Positions 1 to 9,636 of a DNA stretch of 53,486 nt are shown piece after piece. The DNA comes from Deinococcus cellulosilyticus NBRC 106333 = KACC 11606 (GTDB lineage Bacteria > Deinococcota > Deinococci > Deinococcales > Deinococcaceae). The position numbers and the translations under genes were made by a program. The notes below the pieces were generated by a model. That model was not told where the DNA came from. It searched no databases and saw only the letters and a list, made by a program, of their open reading frames with translations. The first letter of the stretch is position 1. Every line of letters begins with the position of its first letter. Where the stretch lies: NCBI RefSeq assembly GCF_007990775.1, contig NZ_BJXB01000034.1, positions 1 to 53,486 on the forward strand, given 5' to 3'.

Positions 1-491
1 GCTCGGGCAATCGCCACCCGTTGCTGCTGGCCCCCGGAGAGTTGTGCAGGGTACTTCAACGCTTGCTCTCTGATCCCCACCCGGTCCAGCAACTCATACG
101 CTTTGCTCTCTGCCTTTGCTTTGTCCCACTTGCGTACCCTCATCGGGGCCAGCGTGATGTTCTGCAAGACGGTGAGGTGCGGGAACAGGTTGAACTGCTG
201 GAACACCATTCCCACTTCCCTTCTGATCTGGTCGATGTTCTTCACGTCGTTGTTCAGCTCAATCCCGTCCACCACGATCTTGCCGCTCTGGTGCTGCTCC
301 AGGTGGTTGATGGTGCGAATGAACGTGCTCTTGCCACTTCCACTGGGGCCGATGATGACGACAACCTCGCCCTGTTTGACCTGAATGCTGACGTCTCTGA
401 GGGCGTGGTAACTGCCGTAGTGTTTGTTGACCTTGTCGGCAATGATGATGTCTTTCGCGTTTTGCAGCCGTGCAGGATACTGGTAACCCAT
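1..491 (-). CDS. Amino-acid ABC transporter ATP-binding protein (partial, C-terminus off the window)
   Basis: ATPase subunit of a polar amino-acid importer (GlnQ/HisP type). The 163 visible residues begin MGYQYPARLQNAKDII and contain the Walker A motif GPSGSGKS (about residues 48-55), the Q-loop VFQQFNLFPHLT (about 97-107) and the signature LSGGQQQR (151-158). The reading frame runs off the left edge just after the signature, so Walker B and the H-loop are not visible. The start at 491 is supported by a -10-like TACAAT seven nt upstream and no Shine-Dalgarno, the leaderless layout seen repeatedly here. It is divergent from the racemase at 604, which fits uptake of amino acids that the racemase-acyltransferase pair could process. 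The exact substrate cannot be told from the ATPase alone. Confidence 0.9.
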   Translation of the reverse strand, partial: MGYQYPARLQNAKDIIIADKVNKHYGSYHALRDVSIQVKQGEVVVIIGPSGSGKSTFIRTINHLEQHQSGKIVVDGIELNNDVKNIDQIRREVGMVFQQFNLFPHLTVLQNITLAPMRVRKWDKAKAESKAYELLDRVGIREQALKYPAQLSGGQQQRVAIAR

Positions 492-498
492 GCTGGTT

Positions 499-504
499 AT
501 TGTA
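499..504 (-). promoter_or_regulatory. -10 element, leaderless layout, for the ABC ATPase
   Basis: On the minus strand TACAAT lies 7 nt before the ATG at 491. There is no clear -35. It shares a 112-nt divergent intergenic region with the racemase promoter. Confidence 0.45.
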
Positions 505-565
505 TACAGATTCTGCCCTGCAGGCCGCAGCCTGAAATTTGGACCCGATTCATGGATGCGCAATT

Positions 566-595
566 TTGCCTAGTGAAAGACCCGGCGTGTTATAC
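566..595 (+). promoter_or_regulatory. Sigma-70-type promoter, leaderless layout, for the racemase gene
   Basis: TTGCCT (566-571), an 18-nt spacer and TTATAC (590-595), followed 8 nt later by the ATG at 604. No Shine-Dalgarno lies between, so the transcript probably starts at or next to the start codon. Confidence 0.5.
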
Positions 596-603
596 CTCAT
601 ACC

Positions 604-1710
604 ATGAAAATTGAATCCGCCACCCTGCAGCTCATTGAGCTTCCCCTCAAGTTTCGCTTTGAGACCTCTTTCGGTGTGCAGACCAAACGCACCATTCTGG
701 TCCTGACCCTGAGAGGAGAGGGCAAAGAAGGGTACGGCGAGAGCGTCATGGAGATGCTGCCCCTCTACCGTGAGGAAACCACCCCGGGCGCAGAGTACCT
801 GCTGAAAGACGTGCTGCTTCCCAGGGTGCTGGGCAAGACCTTCAACAACCCCCAGGAACTCGGACAGGTGATTGCTCCATTCAGAGGAAACCGCATGGCC
901 AAAGCTGTACTGGAAATGGCCTTCTGGGACCTGTGGGCCAGAAGCCTGAACGTTTCCCTGTCCCACCTGATCGGAGGGGTGCGCAAGGAAGTGACGGTCG
1001 GGGTGTCTCTGGGCATTCAGCCCACCGTCGATGACACCGTGCGTGCTGTTGAAAAACACGTGATGCAGGGGTACAGGCGCATCAAACTCAAAATCAAACC
1101 CGGCTGGGACCTGAACATCGTCAAAGACACCCGTGCAGAGTTCCCGGACATCACCCTCACTGTGGATGCCAACAGTGCCTACAGCATGGCCGATGTGCGC
1201 ACCTTCCAGAAGCTTGATGAATACCAGCTGGATTACATCGAGCAACCCCTCCCCTACGAAGACTTGCACGATCACGCCAAACTGCAGAAACTGATCCAGA
1301 CCCCTTTGTGCCTGGACGAAAGCATTCTCAGTGCTGAGGACACCCGCAAGGCGCTGGAAAACCATGCGGGTCGGGTGATCAACCTGAAACCTGCCCGTGT
1401 GGGTGGGGTCAGCGAAAGCCTGAAGATTCATACGGTGTCCCAGTCTTTTGGCATTCCCCTGTGGATGGGTGGGATGCTGGAGGCCGGAGTGGGGCGTGCG
1501 TTCAACATCCACATTTCCAGCCTTCCCGGTTTCACCAAGCCCGGAGACACCTCCAGTGCAAGCCGCTACTGGGAAACCGACATCATCAATGAGCCTCTGG
1601 AGGCCGTGGATGGCCTGATGCCTGTTCCCACCGGTCCTGGCATTGGGGTCACCCTGAATCAGGACTTCCTGAACACCATCACCCTGCGCAAACATGAGGT
1701 CAGGGCATGA
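604..1710 (+). CDS. menC: N-acylamino-acid racemase / o-succinylbenzoate synthase family enzyme
   Basis: Enolase-superfamily enzyme, 368 aa, the usual length for the MenC/NAAAR family. Visible catalytic features: KLK at 161-163 (general base on one face), metal ligands D188 (VDAN), E213 (YIEQP) and D238 (CLDES), and the second lysine K262 in NLKPARVGG. The family either dehydrates SHCHC to o-succinylbenzoate in menaquinone synthesis or racemises N-acyl (N-succinyl) amino acids, and many members do both. No other men gene is visible. The stop overlaps the next gene, a COG3375-type GNAT, by 4 nt. In other bacteria that pairing belongs to conversion of D-amino acids to L-amino acids through N-succinyl intermediates, so racemase is the preferred role. 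The symbol is the family name, not proof of a menaquinone function. Confidence 0.85.
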   Translation: MKIESATLQLIELPLKFRFETSFGVQTKRTILVLTLRGEGKEGYGESVMEMLPLYREETTPGAEYLLKDVLLPRVLGKTFNNPQELGQVIAPFRGNRMAKAVLEMAFWDLWARSLNVSLSHLIGGVRKEVTVGVSLGIQPTVDDTVRAVEKHVMQGYRRIKLKIKPGWDLNIVKDTRAEFPDITLTVDANSAYSMADVRTFQKLDEYQLDYIEQPLPYEDLHDHAKLQKLIQTPLCLDESILSAEDTRKALENHAGRVINLKPARVGGVSESLKIHTVSQSFGIPLWMGGMLEAGVGRAFNIHISSLPGFTKPGDTSSASRYWETDIINEPLEAVDGLMPVPTGPGIGVTLNQDFLNTITLRKHEVRA

Positions 1711-2474
1711 TCGAAATCCGTGAACTCCGGGACCACACCGGAGTGACCCGCATCCAGGAGTTGCAGGCCCTGGTGTGGGGCCGCAGTGAACTGGATATTG
1801 TTCCGCAAGGGCTCACTGTGGCTTTCATGTACCAGGGGGGTCTGGTGGCCGGGGCCTTTGATGGCGACCTGATGATCGGATTTGTGATGGGCATTCCTAC
1901 AGCCGACCCCGAGAAGCAGCATTCCCACATGCTCGGGGTGATCCCCGAGTACCGTGGGACGGATGTGGCGGTGCGGCTCAAACGGTTTCAGCGGGACTGG
2001 TGCCTGTCCAGAGGCATTGAACGTGTGGTGTGGAGTTTTGATCCCATGCGCTCGGTGAATGCCAACTTCAACCTGCGCAAGCTCGGGGCGGTGGTCCGGG
2101 AGTACCATCCCAACCTCTATGGCCAGATGAGCGGGGTGAATGCGGGGGTGGACAGCGACCGGGTGATTGCCGAATGGAACCTGCTTGCCCCCCAGGTGTA
2201 CGAACGGATTTATGCACCTCCAGTCACACCAGGCATTCAGCACCTGAATTGCATCAATTCTGGTCTGGAGAACCATCTGGATCTGCAGGAAGACACCCTG
2301 GTGTACCGGCTCCCAGAAGATTTCGGTGCCCTGGTCAGGGAGGATCTGGAAGGTGCCCGGGCCTGGCGGGCAGCAGGCAGAGAAGCCCTGATGCATTACC
2401 TGAAACAGGGGTACTTCCTTTCGGATTTTGTGCGGCAGGGTGGAAACTTCTACGTGCTGAAGCGGGAGGGATGA
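1707..2474 (+). CDS. GNAT-family N-acyltransferase paired with the racemase
   Basis: A 255-aa GNAT protein. The acyl-CoA loop is visible as LGVIPEYRGTDVAVRLKRFQ (about 76-95), followed by WSFDPMRSVNANFNLRKLGA (about 109-128), a pattern typical of COG3375 acyltransferases. It starts inside the end of the racemase gene (ATGA overlap), implying translational coupling. Members in this context have been characterised as D-amino-acid N-succinyltransferases that feed the N-succinylamino-acid racemase. That substrate is an inference here, since the sequence shows only the fold and the linkage. A desuccinylase needed to complete the route is not in the window. Confidence 0.8.
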   Translation: MIEIRELRDHTGVTRIQELQALVWGRSELDIVPQGLTVAFMYQGGLVAGAFDGDLMIGFVMGIPTADPEKQHSHMLGVIPEYRGTDVAVRLKRFQRDWCLSRGIERVVWSFDPMRSVNANFNLRKLGAVVREYHPNLYGQMSGVNAGVDSDRVIAEWNLLAPQVYERIYAPPVTPGIQHLNCINSGLENHLDLQEDTLVYRLPEDFGALVREDLEGARAWRAAGREALMHYLKQGYFLSDFVRQGGNFYVLKREG

Positions 2475-2548
2475 ATTCCTTAAGATCTGTGGCGAAAAGA
2501 TGCTGAAAAGGTAAAGCCTTCACTGTCTACATGGGTCTTCTCAGGTAT

Positions 2549-2554
2549 TACAGT
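2549..2554 (+). promoter_or_regulatory. -10 element, leaderless layout, for the 2563 gene
   Basis: TACAGT ends 8 nt before the ATG at 2563; no ribosome binding site is present between them. Confidence 0.4.
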
Positions 2555-2562
2555 AAGGACAG

Positions 2563-3066
2563 ATGGAAAGACCCATAGAGCAACTCCTCCTTGAATACCA
2601 GGACTACGTGCTGGCCTACCGCCTGAAACGCCTGGTGGGGGGGAAGCTCGGGCCGAAAACGGGCAAGCTCTCTTTGCAGGAATACGCCAGAATTCGCCTC
2701 AGGCGCATGGAGCTTGCCCGCAAACTGGTCAGCACAGGCATGGAGCCCGGAGAGCTCTCTGAACTGGATGACCTGACCGACCAGATGAATTACGGCTTCT
2801 GGTACAACCCCAGGTACGTCAGTGAGTTCCTGCATGCGGTGCTTTTCGCAGGTCGGGATGCCCTCTTTTTTGAGGAGGAGGGTTTTCTGAAACTCCTCAC
2901 CCCGGCTGAACTGCAGCGTCTGGGCGGTGGGACCAGAGAGCTATACAACAAATACTCGGCCTGTTTCCGTCTGGCCACGCCCGGTGTCAATCCAGAAGTG
3001 CTGGAGCGCATTTACGAGGTCATCGAAAAATCTCACGTTCCTCTGTTTATTGATGAATTACAATAG
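2563..3066 (+). CDS. Unrecognised cytoplasmic protein, 167 aa
   Basis: I do not recognise a family. The protein starts MERPIEQLLLEYQDYVLAYR, is charged and probably mostly helical, with no signal peptide or membrane segment. It carries a motif-like stretch around YGFWYNPRYVSEFLHAVLFAG (about 80-100) and ends HVPLFIDELQ. The frame is open with normal base composition, begins right after a -10 element, and stands alone with its own promoter. It looks like a genuine lineage-specific gene. Confidence 0.65.
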   Translation: MERPIEQLLLEYQDYVLAYRLKRLVGGKLGPKTGKLSLQEYARIRLRRMELARKLVSTGMEPGELSELDDLTDQMNYGFWYNPRYVSEFLHAVLFAGRDALFFEEEGFLKLLTPAELQRLGGGTRELYNKYSACFRLATPGVNPEVLERIYEVIEKSHVPLFIDELQ

Positions 3067-3106
3067 TCATCGGTCAGTCCAACACTTTTGTGTCAGAAAA
3101 AACCAT

Positions 3107-3112
3107 TATAAT
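3107..3112 (+). promoter_or_regulatory. -10 element (perfect TATAAT) for the 3174 gene
   Basis: A consensus TATAAT with no convincing -35. A transcript would start near 3119, so possible starts upstream of that point (GTG at 3090, ATG at 3111) are unlikely. Confidence 0.5.
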
Positions 3113-3173
3113 GGGGTCAACCCATTGTGAATACATGTCAAACCCGGGAATGAGTCCCGTGTCAGGTGGTCGC

Positions 3174-3983
3174 ATGCCGCGTAAGAAAAGCACAACCCAA
3201 ACTGCAGAGGTGGATGGCCAGACGGTCGAAATCCAGCCTTCTGCCGATGAATCCGCTTTGCATACCCTCGTTTCGCCCGACGTCGCGCTCTCTGCAGACC
3301 TGAATCATGTGGCTTCCACAAAAACCAGCAGAAAAAGCACTGCACGCTCCTCTGCGGCCAAAAGCAAAAAAGCTGTTGAAGAGGTGCTGCCCGAAGCCAG
3401 CCCAGAAGCCACCCAGCCCTCTGTGCCGGTGGCAGAGGCTGAACCTGCAGCAGACGAAGTGGCGCTCGACATTGACGCTCCACCCGATGCACCCCTGCCC
3501 GCCGAATTGAAGAACTATGTCACGCCCATCAAGACCAGCAAAAATGGCAGGCAGCTTGATCCGCTGAAATTGCCCTTGCTGGATTACCGTCCAGCCTACC
3601 TCTCTCCAGAAGAGAAAGTGCATGTGCTCCTGACCGGGCTGCACATGTTCTCGGAACAGCAACCTCTGCTGGACAACATCGGCTGCCGCATCATTCGCAC
3701 GGTGCAATACCACCTGTCGAGCCCCCTCAGCGAGTACATCTTCACAGAAGGCATGCGACCCCAGGCTTCCGGTGAACTGCTGATCACCAGCAGGCGTCTG
3801 GTCTTCAACAGTGTCTCCTCGTTTCTGACCGTGAAATGGGAGGAACTCGAGAGCGTGGACTCCTTCGCCAACGCCCTCAGGCTCAACATCCGCCACCTGA
3901 GGCATGGTCTGGTCTTCAGCATGCAGGACCGCCTGCAGATCGATCAGGCGAGTTTGACGCTGTCGCATTATTTGAACCAGTAA
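3174..3983 (+). CDS. Protein with low-complexity N-terminus and PH/GRAM-like C-terminal domain
   Basis: Predicted 269 aa. I chose ATG 3174 (MPRKKSTTQT) because AGGTGG sits 5 nt upstream and the TATAAT at 3107 would leave earlier starts outside the transcript; ATG 3135 and 3150 in the same frame remain possible. The first half is rich in Ala, Ser, Thr, Glu and Lys with repeated stretches (two similar blocks resembling ESALHTLVSPDVALSADL and DEVALDIDAPPDAPLPAELK) and is probably disordered. The last ~110 residues look like a small beta domain of the PH/GRAM kind (SGELLITSRRLVF...VKWEELESVD). No signal peptide. Function unknown. Confidence 0.65.
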   Translation: MPRKKSTTQTAEVDGQTVEIQPSADESALHTLVSPDVALSADLNHVASTKTSRKSTARSSAAKSKKAVEEVLPEASPEATQPSVPVAEAEPAADEVALDIDAPPDAPLPAELKNYVTPIKTSKNGRQLDPLKLPLLDYRPAYLSPEEKVHVLLTGLHMFSEQQPLLDNIGCRIIRTVQYHLSSPLSEYIFTEGMRPQASGELLITSRRLVFNSVSSFLTVKWEELESVDSFANALRLNIRHLRHGLVFSMQDRLQIDQASLTLSHYLNQ

Positions 3984-3999
3984 ATCCAGGGAGTCACTG

Positions 4000-4023
4000 A
4001 AGGGCGAGGCACCCCTCGCCCTT
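4000..4023 (+). terminator. Perfect 10-bp hairpin after the PH-like gene (palindrome family)
   Basis: AAGGGCGAGG, loop CACC, CCTCGCCCTT. It lies 17 nt after the stop at 3983 and probably ends transcription, though only a weak T-run follows. The arms resemble the hairpin at 45457-45476, so it may also be a copy of a dispersed palindrome. Confidence 0.55.
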
Positions 4024-4062
4024 ACATCTTTCTTGATCTGGGTTTTGTCTTGCATAGGAGTC

Positions 4063-4093
4063 TTGCACTGAATCGCCCCTGAGCCATTACACT
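4063..4093 (+). promoter_or_regulatory. Promoter, leaderless layout, for the aminotransferase
   Basis: TTGCAC (4063-4068), 19-nt spacer, TACACT (4088-4093), then 7 nt to the ATG at 4101 with no Shine-Dalgarno. Confidence 0.45.
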
Positions 4094-4100
4094 GCCTGAT

Positions 4101-5264
4101 ATGCGGGAACTCAACCCTGTTTTGCAGACTTTCAGAGACAGCCCTTTCACCCAGATGACCCTCCGTGCCATGGATCTTGGTGCAGTGAATCTGGGGCAGG
4201 GTTTCCCAGACCATGCTCCTCCAGCTTTCGTGCAGGAGGCCCTGAGGGAATCTTTTTCTGGGCCTCAACAATATGCACCTGTTGCAGGATTGATGACCCT
4301 GAGGGAAGAACTGGCCCAGGATGCAGAAAAACGTCTGGGTCTGAAACTGAATCCTGCCACCGAGGTCACCATCACTGCAGGCGCAACAGAGGCAGTGCAG
4401 GGAGCACTTCAGGGCATTTTGCAGCAGGGCGACGAAGTGATCGTTCTGGAGCCCACCTACGACATGTATGCCCCCCAGGTGAAGCTCGCTGGAGGCATTC
4501 CCGTTTTCGTGGCCCTGAGATTTGAAGGTGGCTATCAACTGGATGTGGATGCACTGAAAGCAGCCATCACGGAAAAAACCAGGGTCATCATCCTGAACAC
4601 CCCTCACAATCCCACAGGGAAGGTGTTCACCAGAGCAGAGTTGCAGGCCATTGCAGACCTGGCCTTGGTGCATGACCTGTATGTGATTTCAGATGAGGTC
4701 TATGACCGACTGACTTTTGAAGTGGAGCACCTGTGCATTCACACGCTGGAAGGGATGCAGGAGCGGACCATCACTGTGGGCAGTGCAGGCAAGACTTTTG
4801 CGGTGACAGGCTGGAGGGTGGGATGGGCCTTTGCCAGCGAAAGGCTTACAAAAGCCCTCAGGGGTGTGCACCAGTGGGTCTCTTTCTGTGCTCCCAGTCC
4901 TTTGCAACATGCCACCATGCTGGCCCTGAAGACTGCACAGACCTTTGACTATTCTGGGAGCGTTCAACAGGGCTACATCCAGAAGCGGGATTTCCTGAGT
5001 GCTTCCCTGAAAGACGCTGGTTTTCCGGTCTACCAGCCTGAGGGAGGTTACTTTGTGGTGGCCGATGTCTCCCATCTGGGTCTGAGCGAGCAGGCCGCAT
5101 GTGACTGGATGCTCACAGAAGTTGGGGTGGCTTCCATTCCGATGGGGGTCTTTTACAATCAGGGGGGCAGTCCATTTGCAGGCCTGAGGTTTGCCTTCTG
5201 TAAGGGGCAAGAGACCCTGGAGCAGGCCGCAGAGCGATTGTATGCTGGATGCAAAGTCCTGTGA
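4101..5264 (+). CDS. Class I/II pyridoxal-phosphate aminotransferase
   Basis: A 387-aa fold-type I aminotransferase. Visible features: GQGFPD near 33-37, TPHNPTGK at 167-174, the PLP-nitrogen Asp in SDEVYDRL (D198, Y201) and the Schiff-base lysine K231 in SAGKTFAVTGWRVGW. The sequence most resembles the methionine/kynurenine-oxoglutarate aminotransferase group (YbdL/KAT type), for which GQGFPD...PQQYAPVAG near the N-terminus is characteristic. The exact amino-acid substrate is not decided by sequence. It is monocistronic, with its own promoter and a 150-nt gap before sucA. Confidence 0.88.
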   Translation: MRELNPVLQTFRDSPFTQMTLRAMDLGAVNLGQGFPDHAPPAFVQEALRESFSGPQQYAPVAGLMTLREELAQDAEKRLGLKLNPATEVTITAGATEAVQGALQGILQQGDEVIVLEPTYDMYAPQVKLAGGIPVFVALRFEGGYQLDVDALKAAITEKTRVIILNTPHNPTGKVFTRAELQAIADLALVHDLYVISDEVYDRLTFEVEHLCIHTLEGMQERTITVGSAGKTFAVTGWRVGWAFASERLTKALRGVHQWVSFCAPSPLQHATMLALKTAQTFDYSGSVQQGYIQKRDFLSASLKDAGFPVYQPEGGYFVVADVSHLGLSEQAACDWMLTEVGVASIPMGVFYNQGGSPFAGLRFAFCKGQETLEQAAERLYAGCKVL

Positions 5265-5403
5265 TTTGCACGTTCTTGCAGGCTTGACCTTCAAAATTCC
5301 GTTCGATTCTTTTCAGAGTCATGCAAAAAACGTATGTACTCTGAGAGTAACAGTGTCAAATCGAGCATTTCACCTTTTCCCCTCATGCAATGGAGGGGTA
5401 TGC

Positions 5404-5409
5404 TATAAG
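5404..5409 (+). promoter_or_regulatory. -10 element, leaderless layout, for sucA
   Basis: TGCTATAAG: an extended -10 (TGC before TATAAG) 5 nt before the ATG at 5415. The preceding gap also holds a 6-bp inverted repeat, CAGAGT (5314-5319) and ACTCTG (5338-5343), of unknown role. Confidence 0.5.
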
Positions 5410-5414
5410 ACGTT

Positions 5415-8213
5415 ATGAAGTCAGCCGAGAGCACGATCATGTACGGAGGCAGCGCCAGTTTTCTGGAAGCCCTGTACGAAGATTATCTGGGTGACCCCTC
5501 TTCGGTAGCGCCTGAGTGGCGCCGTTTTTTTGAGGGAAATGGTGCACCCACCGACACCCCCCACTCTCCAGTGCAGCAAGCCTTCCTGACCCTCGGTCAG
5601 AAGCCCCTCTTGCGGTTCACTGGGCTCAATGGTCACACTGCCGTGGCGACCAAAGAAGGCAAGGCCAACACCGGCATCTCTGCCTACATTGCTGCATACC
5701 GCCTGCTGGGCCACCTGCGAGCGAAAATCAATCCCCTCGACCTGCGCAAGGAAGAGGACGTTCCCGAGCTGTCTCTCACCTTCTACGGGCTGACCGATGC
5801 AGACCTGTCTTCCCATGTGGAAGATGGTGGTTTCAAGGGCACCCTCGCAGAGGTCCGGGAACAACTGCTGAAAACCTACTGTGGTTCCATCGGGTACGAG
5901 TATGTGTACATTCCTTCCGAAGAACGCCAGTGGCTGCAAAAGCGTATTGAGGGCACCCAGGGCCGTTTCAACTTCAGTCCTGAGGCCAGAAAGCGCATCC
6001 TGCGCAAACTGACCAGTGCTGAGGGTCTGGAGCGTTACCTGCATGTGCGTTACGTGGGGCAGAAACGCTTCTCCCTGGAAGGCACCGAAACCCTGATCCC
6101 CATGCTGGACAGCATCGTGCTGCGTGCAGGCAAACTGGGCGTCAAGGACGTGGTGGTCGGGATGGCCCACCGTGGCCGTCTGAACGTGCTGATCAACATT
6201 TTCGGCAAGAAACCCAGCGACCTGTTCGCTGAATTCGATGGCAAGAAGACCTTCTCCAGCGATTTTGCCGGAGACGTGAAATACCACATGGGCTTCTCTT
6301 CTGACGTGCAGACCGAGGGTGGCCCTGTGCACCTTGCGCTGGCCTTCAACCCCTCTCACCTGGAAATCGTGAACCCTGTGGTGGCCGGATCGGTCCGTGC
6401 CCGTCAGGCCCGCCTCGGTGACGTGGAAGGCCGCTCCACTGTGCTCCCCATTGTGCTGCACGGTGACGCAGCTGTGGCCGGTCAGGGCGTGGTCGCTGAG
6501 ACCCTTAACCTTGCTGGCATTCGTGGTTTTGCTGTGGGTGGGACCCTGCACATCGTGGTGAACAACCAGGTGGGCTTCACCATCTCTGACCTCAGGGATG
6601 CCCGCACCAGCCGTTACTGCACCGATGTGGCCAAGATGATCGACGCTCCGGTGTTCCACGTGAACGCGGATGATCCTGAAGCCTGCGTGTGGGCCGCTGA
6701 ACTGGCCCTGGACTACCGCCAGACCTTCCACAAGGATGTGTTCATCGACCTGATCGGTTACCGCAAACTCGGGCACAACGAGAGCGACGACCCCAGCATG
6801 ACCCAGCCCATGATGTACCGCAAGATCCAGGCCCACCCTGGAACCCGCGCACTGTACGGACAGACACTGGCAAAAGAAGGCATCATCGCTGAAAGCGACG
6901 CCAACACCTACGTTGAAGAGTACCGGGCTGCGCTGGAAAAAGGCGACACCGTTGCCGATGCTGTTGAAACCGACTTCAATGCCGAGCGCTCAAAAGCCTG
7001 GAAATCCGTCCTGGGCACCCACTGGACGGCAGAAGCCAACACAGCTGTGGACCCTGAGACCCTCAAAAAGGTCGGTTACGCCATCACCACCATCCCCGAC
7101 AGCTTCAAGCTGCACCGTGGGGTCGAGCGTGTCGCCAAAGCCCGCCGGGACATGATCGACGGCAAACAACCCCTGGACTGGGGCATGGCCGAAAACCTCG
7201 CTTACGGCACCCTGCTGAACGAGGGCTACAATGTGCGCCTGTGCGGTGAGGACGCTGGACGCGGAACCTTCACCCACCGCCATGCCGTGTGGCACAACCA
7301 GCTCACCGAGGACATCCCCGAAGGCGAAGAGTACCTGACCCTCGCCCACGTGTCCGAAAACCAGGGCCGTGTGGAAGTCATCGACTCCACCCTCTCTGAA
7401 GAAGCGGTCCTGGCCTACGAGTACGGTTATGCTGCCACCGATCCTTCCACCCTGGTCCTCTGGGAAGCCCAGTTCGGAGACTTTGCCAACTGCGCCCAGC
7501 CCGTGATTGACCAGTTCATCTCCTCCAGCGAAGCCAAATGGGGCCGTCTGGCAGGACTGGTGATGCTGCTCCCCCACGGTTACGAAGGACAGGGTCCCGA
7601 GCACTCCAGCGCCCGTCTGGAACGCTTCATGCAGCTCACCGCCCAGGACAACATTCAGGTGGTGGTGCCCTCCACCCCTGCGCAGGTCTTCCACATGCTG
7701 CGCCGCCAGATCATCCGCAATTACCGCAAACCGCTGATTGTGATGACCGGAAAGAGCCTTCTGAGAAACCCCCTGTGTGTGTCCCCTCTGGAAGACCTCA
7801 CAAACGGCAAGTTCCAGGAGATCATTCCTGACACTGCTGCTGTCAGAGAAGACGTCAACCGTGTGGTGCTGTGCTCCGGCAAACTGTACTGGGAACTCTT
7901 CAAAGCCCGTGAAGAAGCAGGCCTGAAGAATGTCGCCATCGTGCGCATCGAGCAGCTCTACCCCTTTGCACATGACCAGCTGAAGGCCATTCTTGAGCAG
8001 TACCCGAATGCCGAAGTGGTGTGGGCCCAGGAAGAACCCCGCAACATGGGGGCATGGATGTTCGTGCGTGAAGACATCGAACAGAGCATGCAAGGTGGTC
8101 AGACCCTGAAGGACGCCACCCGTCCCCGCAGTGCAAGCCCTGCAGTGGGTTACACCAGCAAGCACAACCAGGAGCAGCAGGACGTGATCCAGCGCGCCCT
8201 GGGATTAAAATAA
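5415..8213 (+). CDS. sucA: 2-oxoglutarate dehydrogenase E1 component
   Basis: A 932-aa thiamine-diphosphate-dependent E1o subunit, full length for the family. The N-terminus shows the typical peptide SFLEALYEDYLGDPSSVAPEWR that contacts the partner subunits. Family landmarks follow in order: VVGMAHRGRLNVL, FNPSHLEIVNPV, HGDAAVAGQGVVAETLN, VNNQVGFT, GYRKLGHNESDDPS and, near the end, the transketolase-type C-terminal segment with RIEQLYPFAHDQL and WAQEEPRNMGAW. It decarboxylates 2-oxoglutarate in the TCA cycle and passes the succinyl group to the E2 lipoyl arm. sucB and lpd follow on the same strand. A second in-frame ATG at 5442 is possible, but the -10 element favours 5415. Confidence 0.96.
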   Translation: MKSAESTIMYGGSASFLEALYEDYLGDPSSVAPEWRRFFEGNGAPTDTPHSPVQQAFLTLGQKPLLRFTGLNGHTAVATKEGKANTGISAYIAAYRLLGHLRAKINPLDLRKEEDVPELSLTFYGLTDADLSSHVEDGGFKGTLAEVREQLLKTYCGSIGYEYVYIPSEERQWLQKRIEGTQGRFNFSPEARKRILRKLTSAEGLERYLHVRYVGQKRFSLEGTETLIPMLDSIVLRAGKLGVKDVVVGMAHRGRLNVLINIFGKKPSDLFAEFDGKKTFSSDFAGDVKYHMGFSSDVQTEGGPVHLALAFNPSHLEIVNPVVAGSVRARQARLGDVEGRSTVLPIVLHGDAAVAGQGVVAETLNLAGIRGFAVGGTLHIVVNNQVGFTISDLRDARTSRYCTDVAKMIDAPVFHVNADDPEACVWAAELALDYRQTFHKDVFIDLIGYRKLGHNESDDPSMTQPMMYRKIQAHPGTRALYGQTLAKEGIIAESDANTYVEEYRAALEKGDTVADAVETDFNAERSKAWKSVLGTHWTAEANTAVDPETLKKVGYAITTIPDSFKLHRGVERVAKARRDMIDGKQPLDWGMAENLAYGTLLNEGYNVRLCGEDAGRGTFTHRHAVWHNQLTEDIPEGEEYLTLAHVSENQGRVEVIDSTLSEEAVLAYEYGYAATDPSTLVLWEAQFGDFANCAQPVIDQFISSSEAKWGRLAGLVMLLPHGYEGQGPEHSSARLERFMQLTAQDNIQVVVPSTPAQVFHMLRRQIIRNYRKPLIVMTGKSLLRNPLCVSPLEDLTNGKFQEIIPDTAAVREDVNRVVLCSGKLYWELFKAREEAGLKNVAIVRIEQLYPFAHDQLKAILEQYPNAEVVWAQEEPRNMGAWMFVREDIEQSMQGGQTLKDATRPRSASPAVGYTSKHNQEQQDVIQRALGLK

Positions 8214-8226
8214 GCATCAGGCCCCG

Positions 8227-8248
8227 GAGCAGTGGGAAACCACTGCTC
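8227..8248 (+). terminator. Hairpin between sucA and sucB
   Basis: GAGCAGTGG, loop GAAA, CCACTGCTC followed by TCTTT. A 9-bp stem with a stable GNRA-type loop 13 nt after the sucA stop. With a TATGAT at 8294-8299 ahead of sucB, it suggests partial uncoupling of sucA from sucB. Confidence 0.5.
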
Positions 8249-8319
8249 TCTTTATGCCGCACCCTGCAGGTGCAGACCAGACCCCACACAGGGTATGATC
8301 CTGAAGGAGACCCAGACAC

Positions 8320-9549
<1,230 letters not shown>

Positions 9550-9557
9550 TCACAATA

Positions 9558-9620
9558 CGTAGGGGCGCAGCGTGCTGCGCCCTTGCAGACCCTGAGGGCG
9601 CAGCACGCTGCGCCCCTACG
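9558..9620. repeat. Double palindrome in the sucB-lpd spacer
   Basis: Two 26-nt arms (9558-9583 and 9595-9620) are perfect inverted copies separated by 11 nt. Each arm contains its own palindrome GGGCGCAGC-GT/AC-GCTGCGCCC and ends in CGTAGGGG or CCCCTACG. The element fills nearly the whole 87-nt spacer and could fold as two small hairpins or one long one. Related copies lie at 11063 and 12134. Confidence 0.85.
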
Positions 9621-9636
9621 CCTGAAAGGAAGAACC

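Noticed and set aside
3090..3173. An upstream GTG/ATG start for the PH-like gene, giving up to 297 aa
   Set aside because: The TATAAT at 3107-3112 would lie inside such a gene, and the best ribosome binding site serves ATG 3174.
8227..8319. Reading the sucA-sucB hairpin as the end of the operon
   Set aside because: The genes encode subunits of one complex, spacing is only 106 nt and read-through plus a second promoter is the simpler view; kept as a partial terminator.
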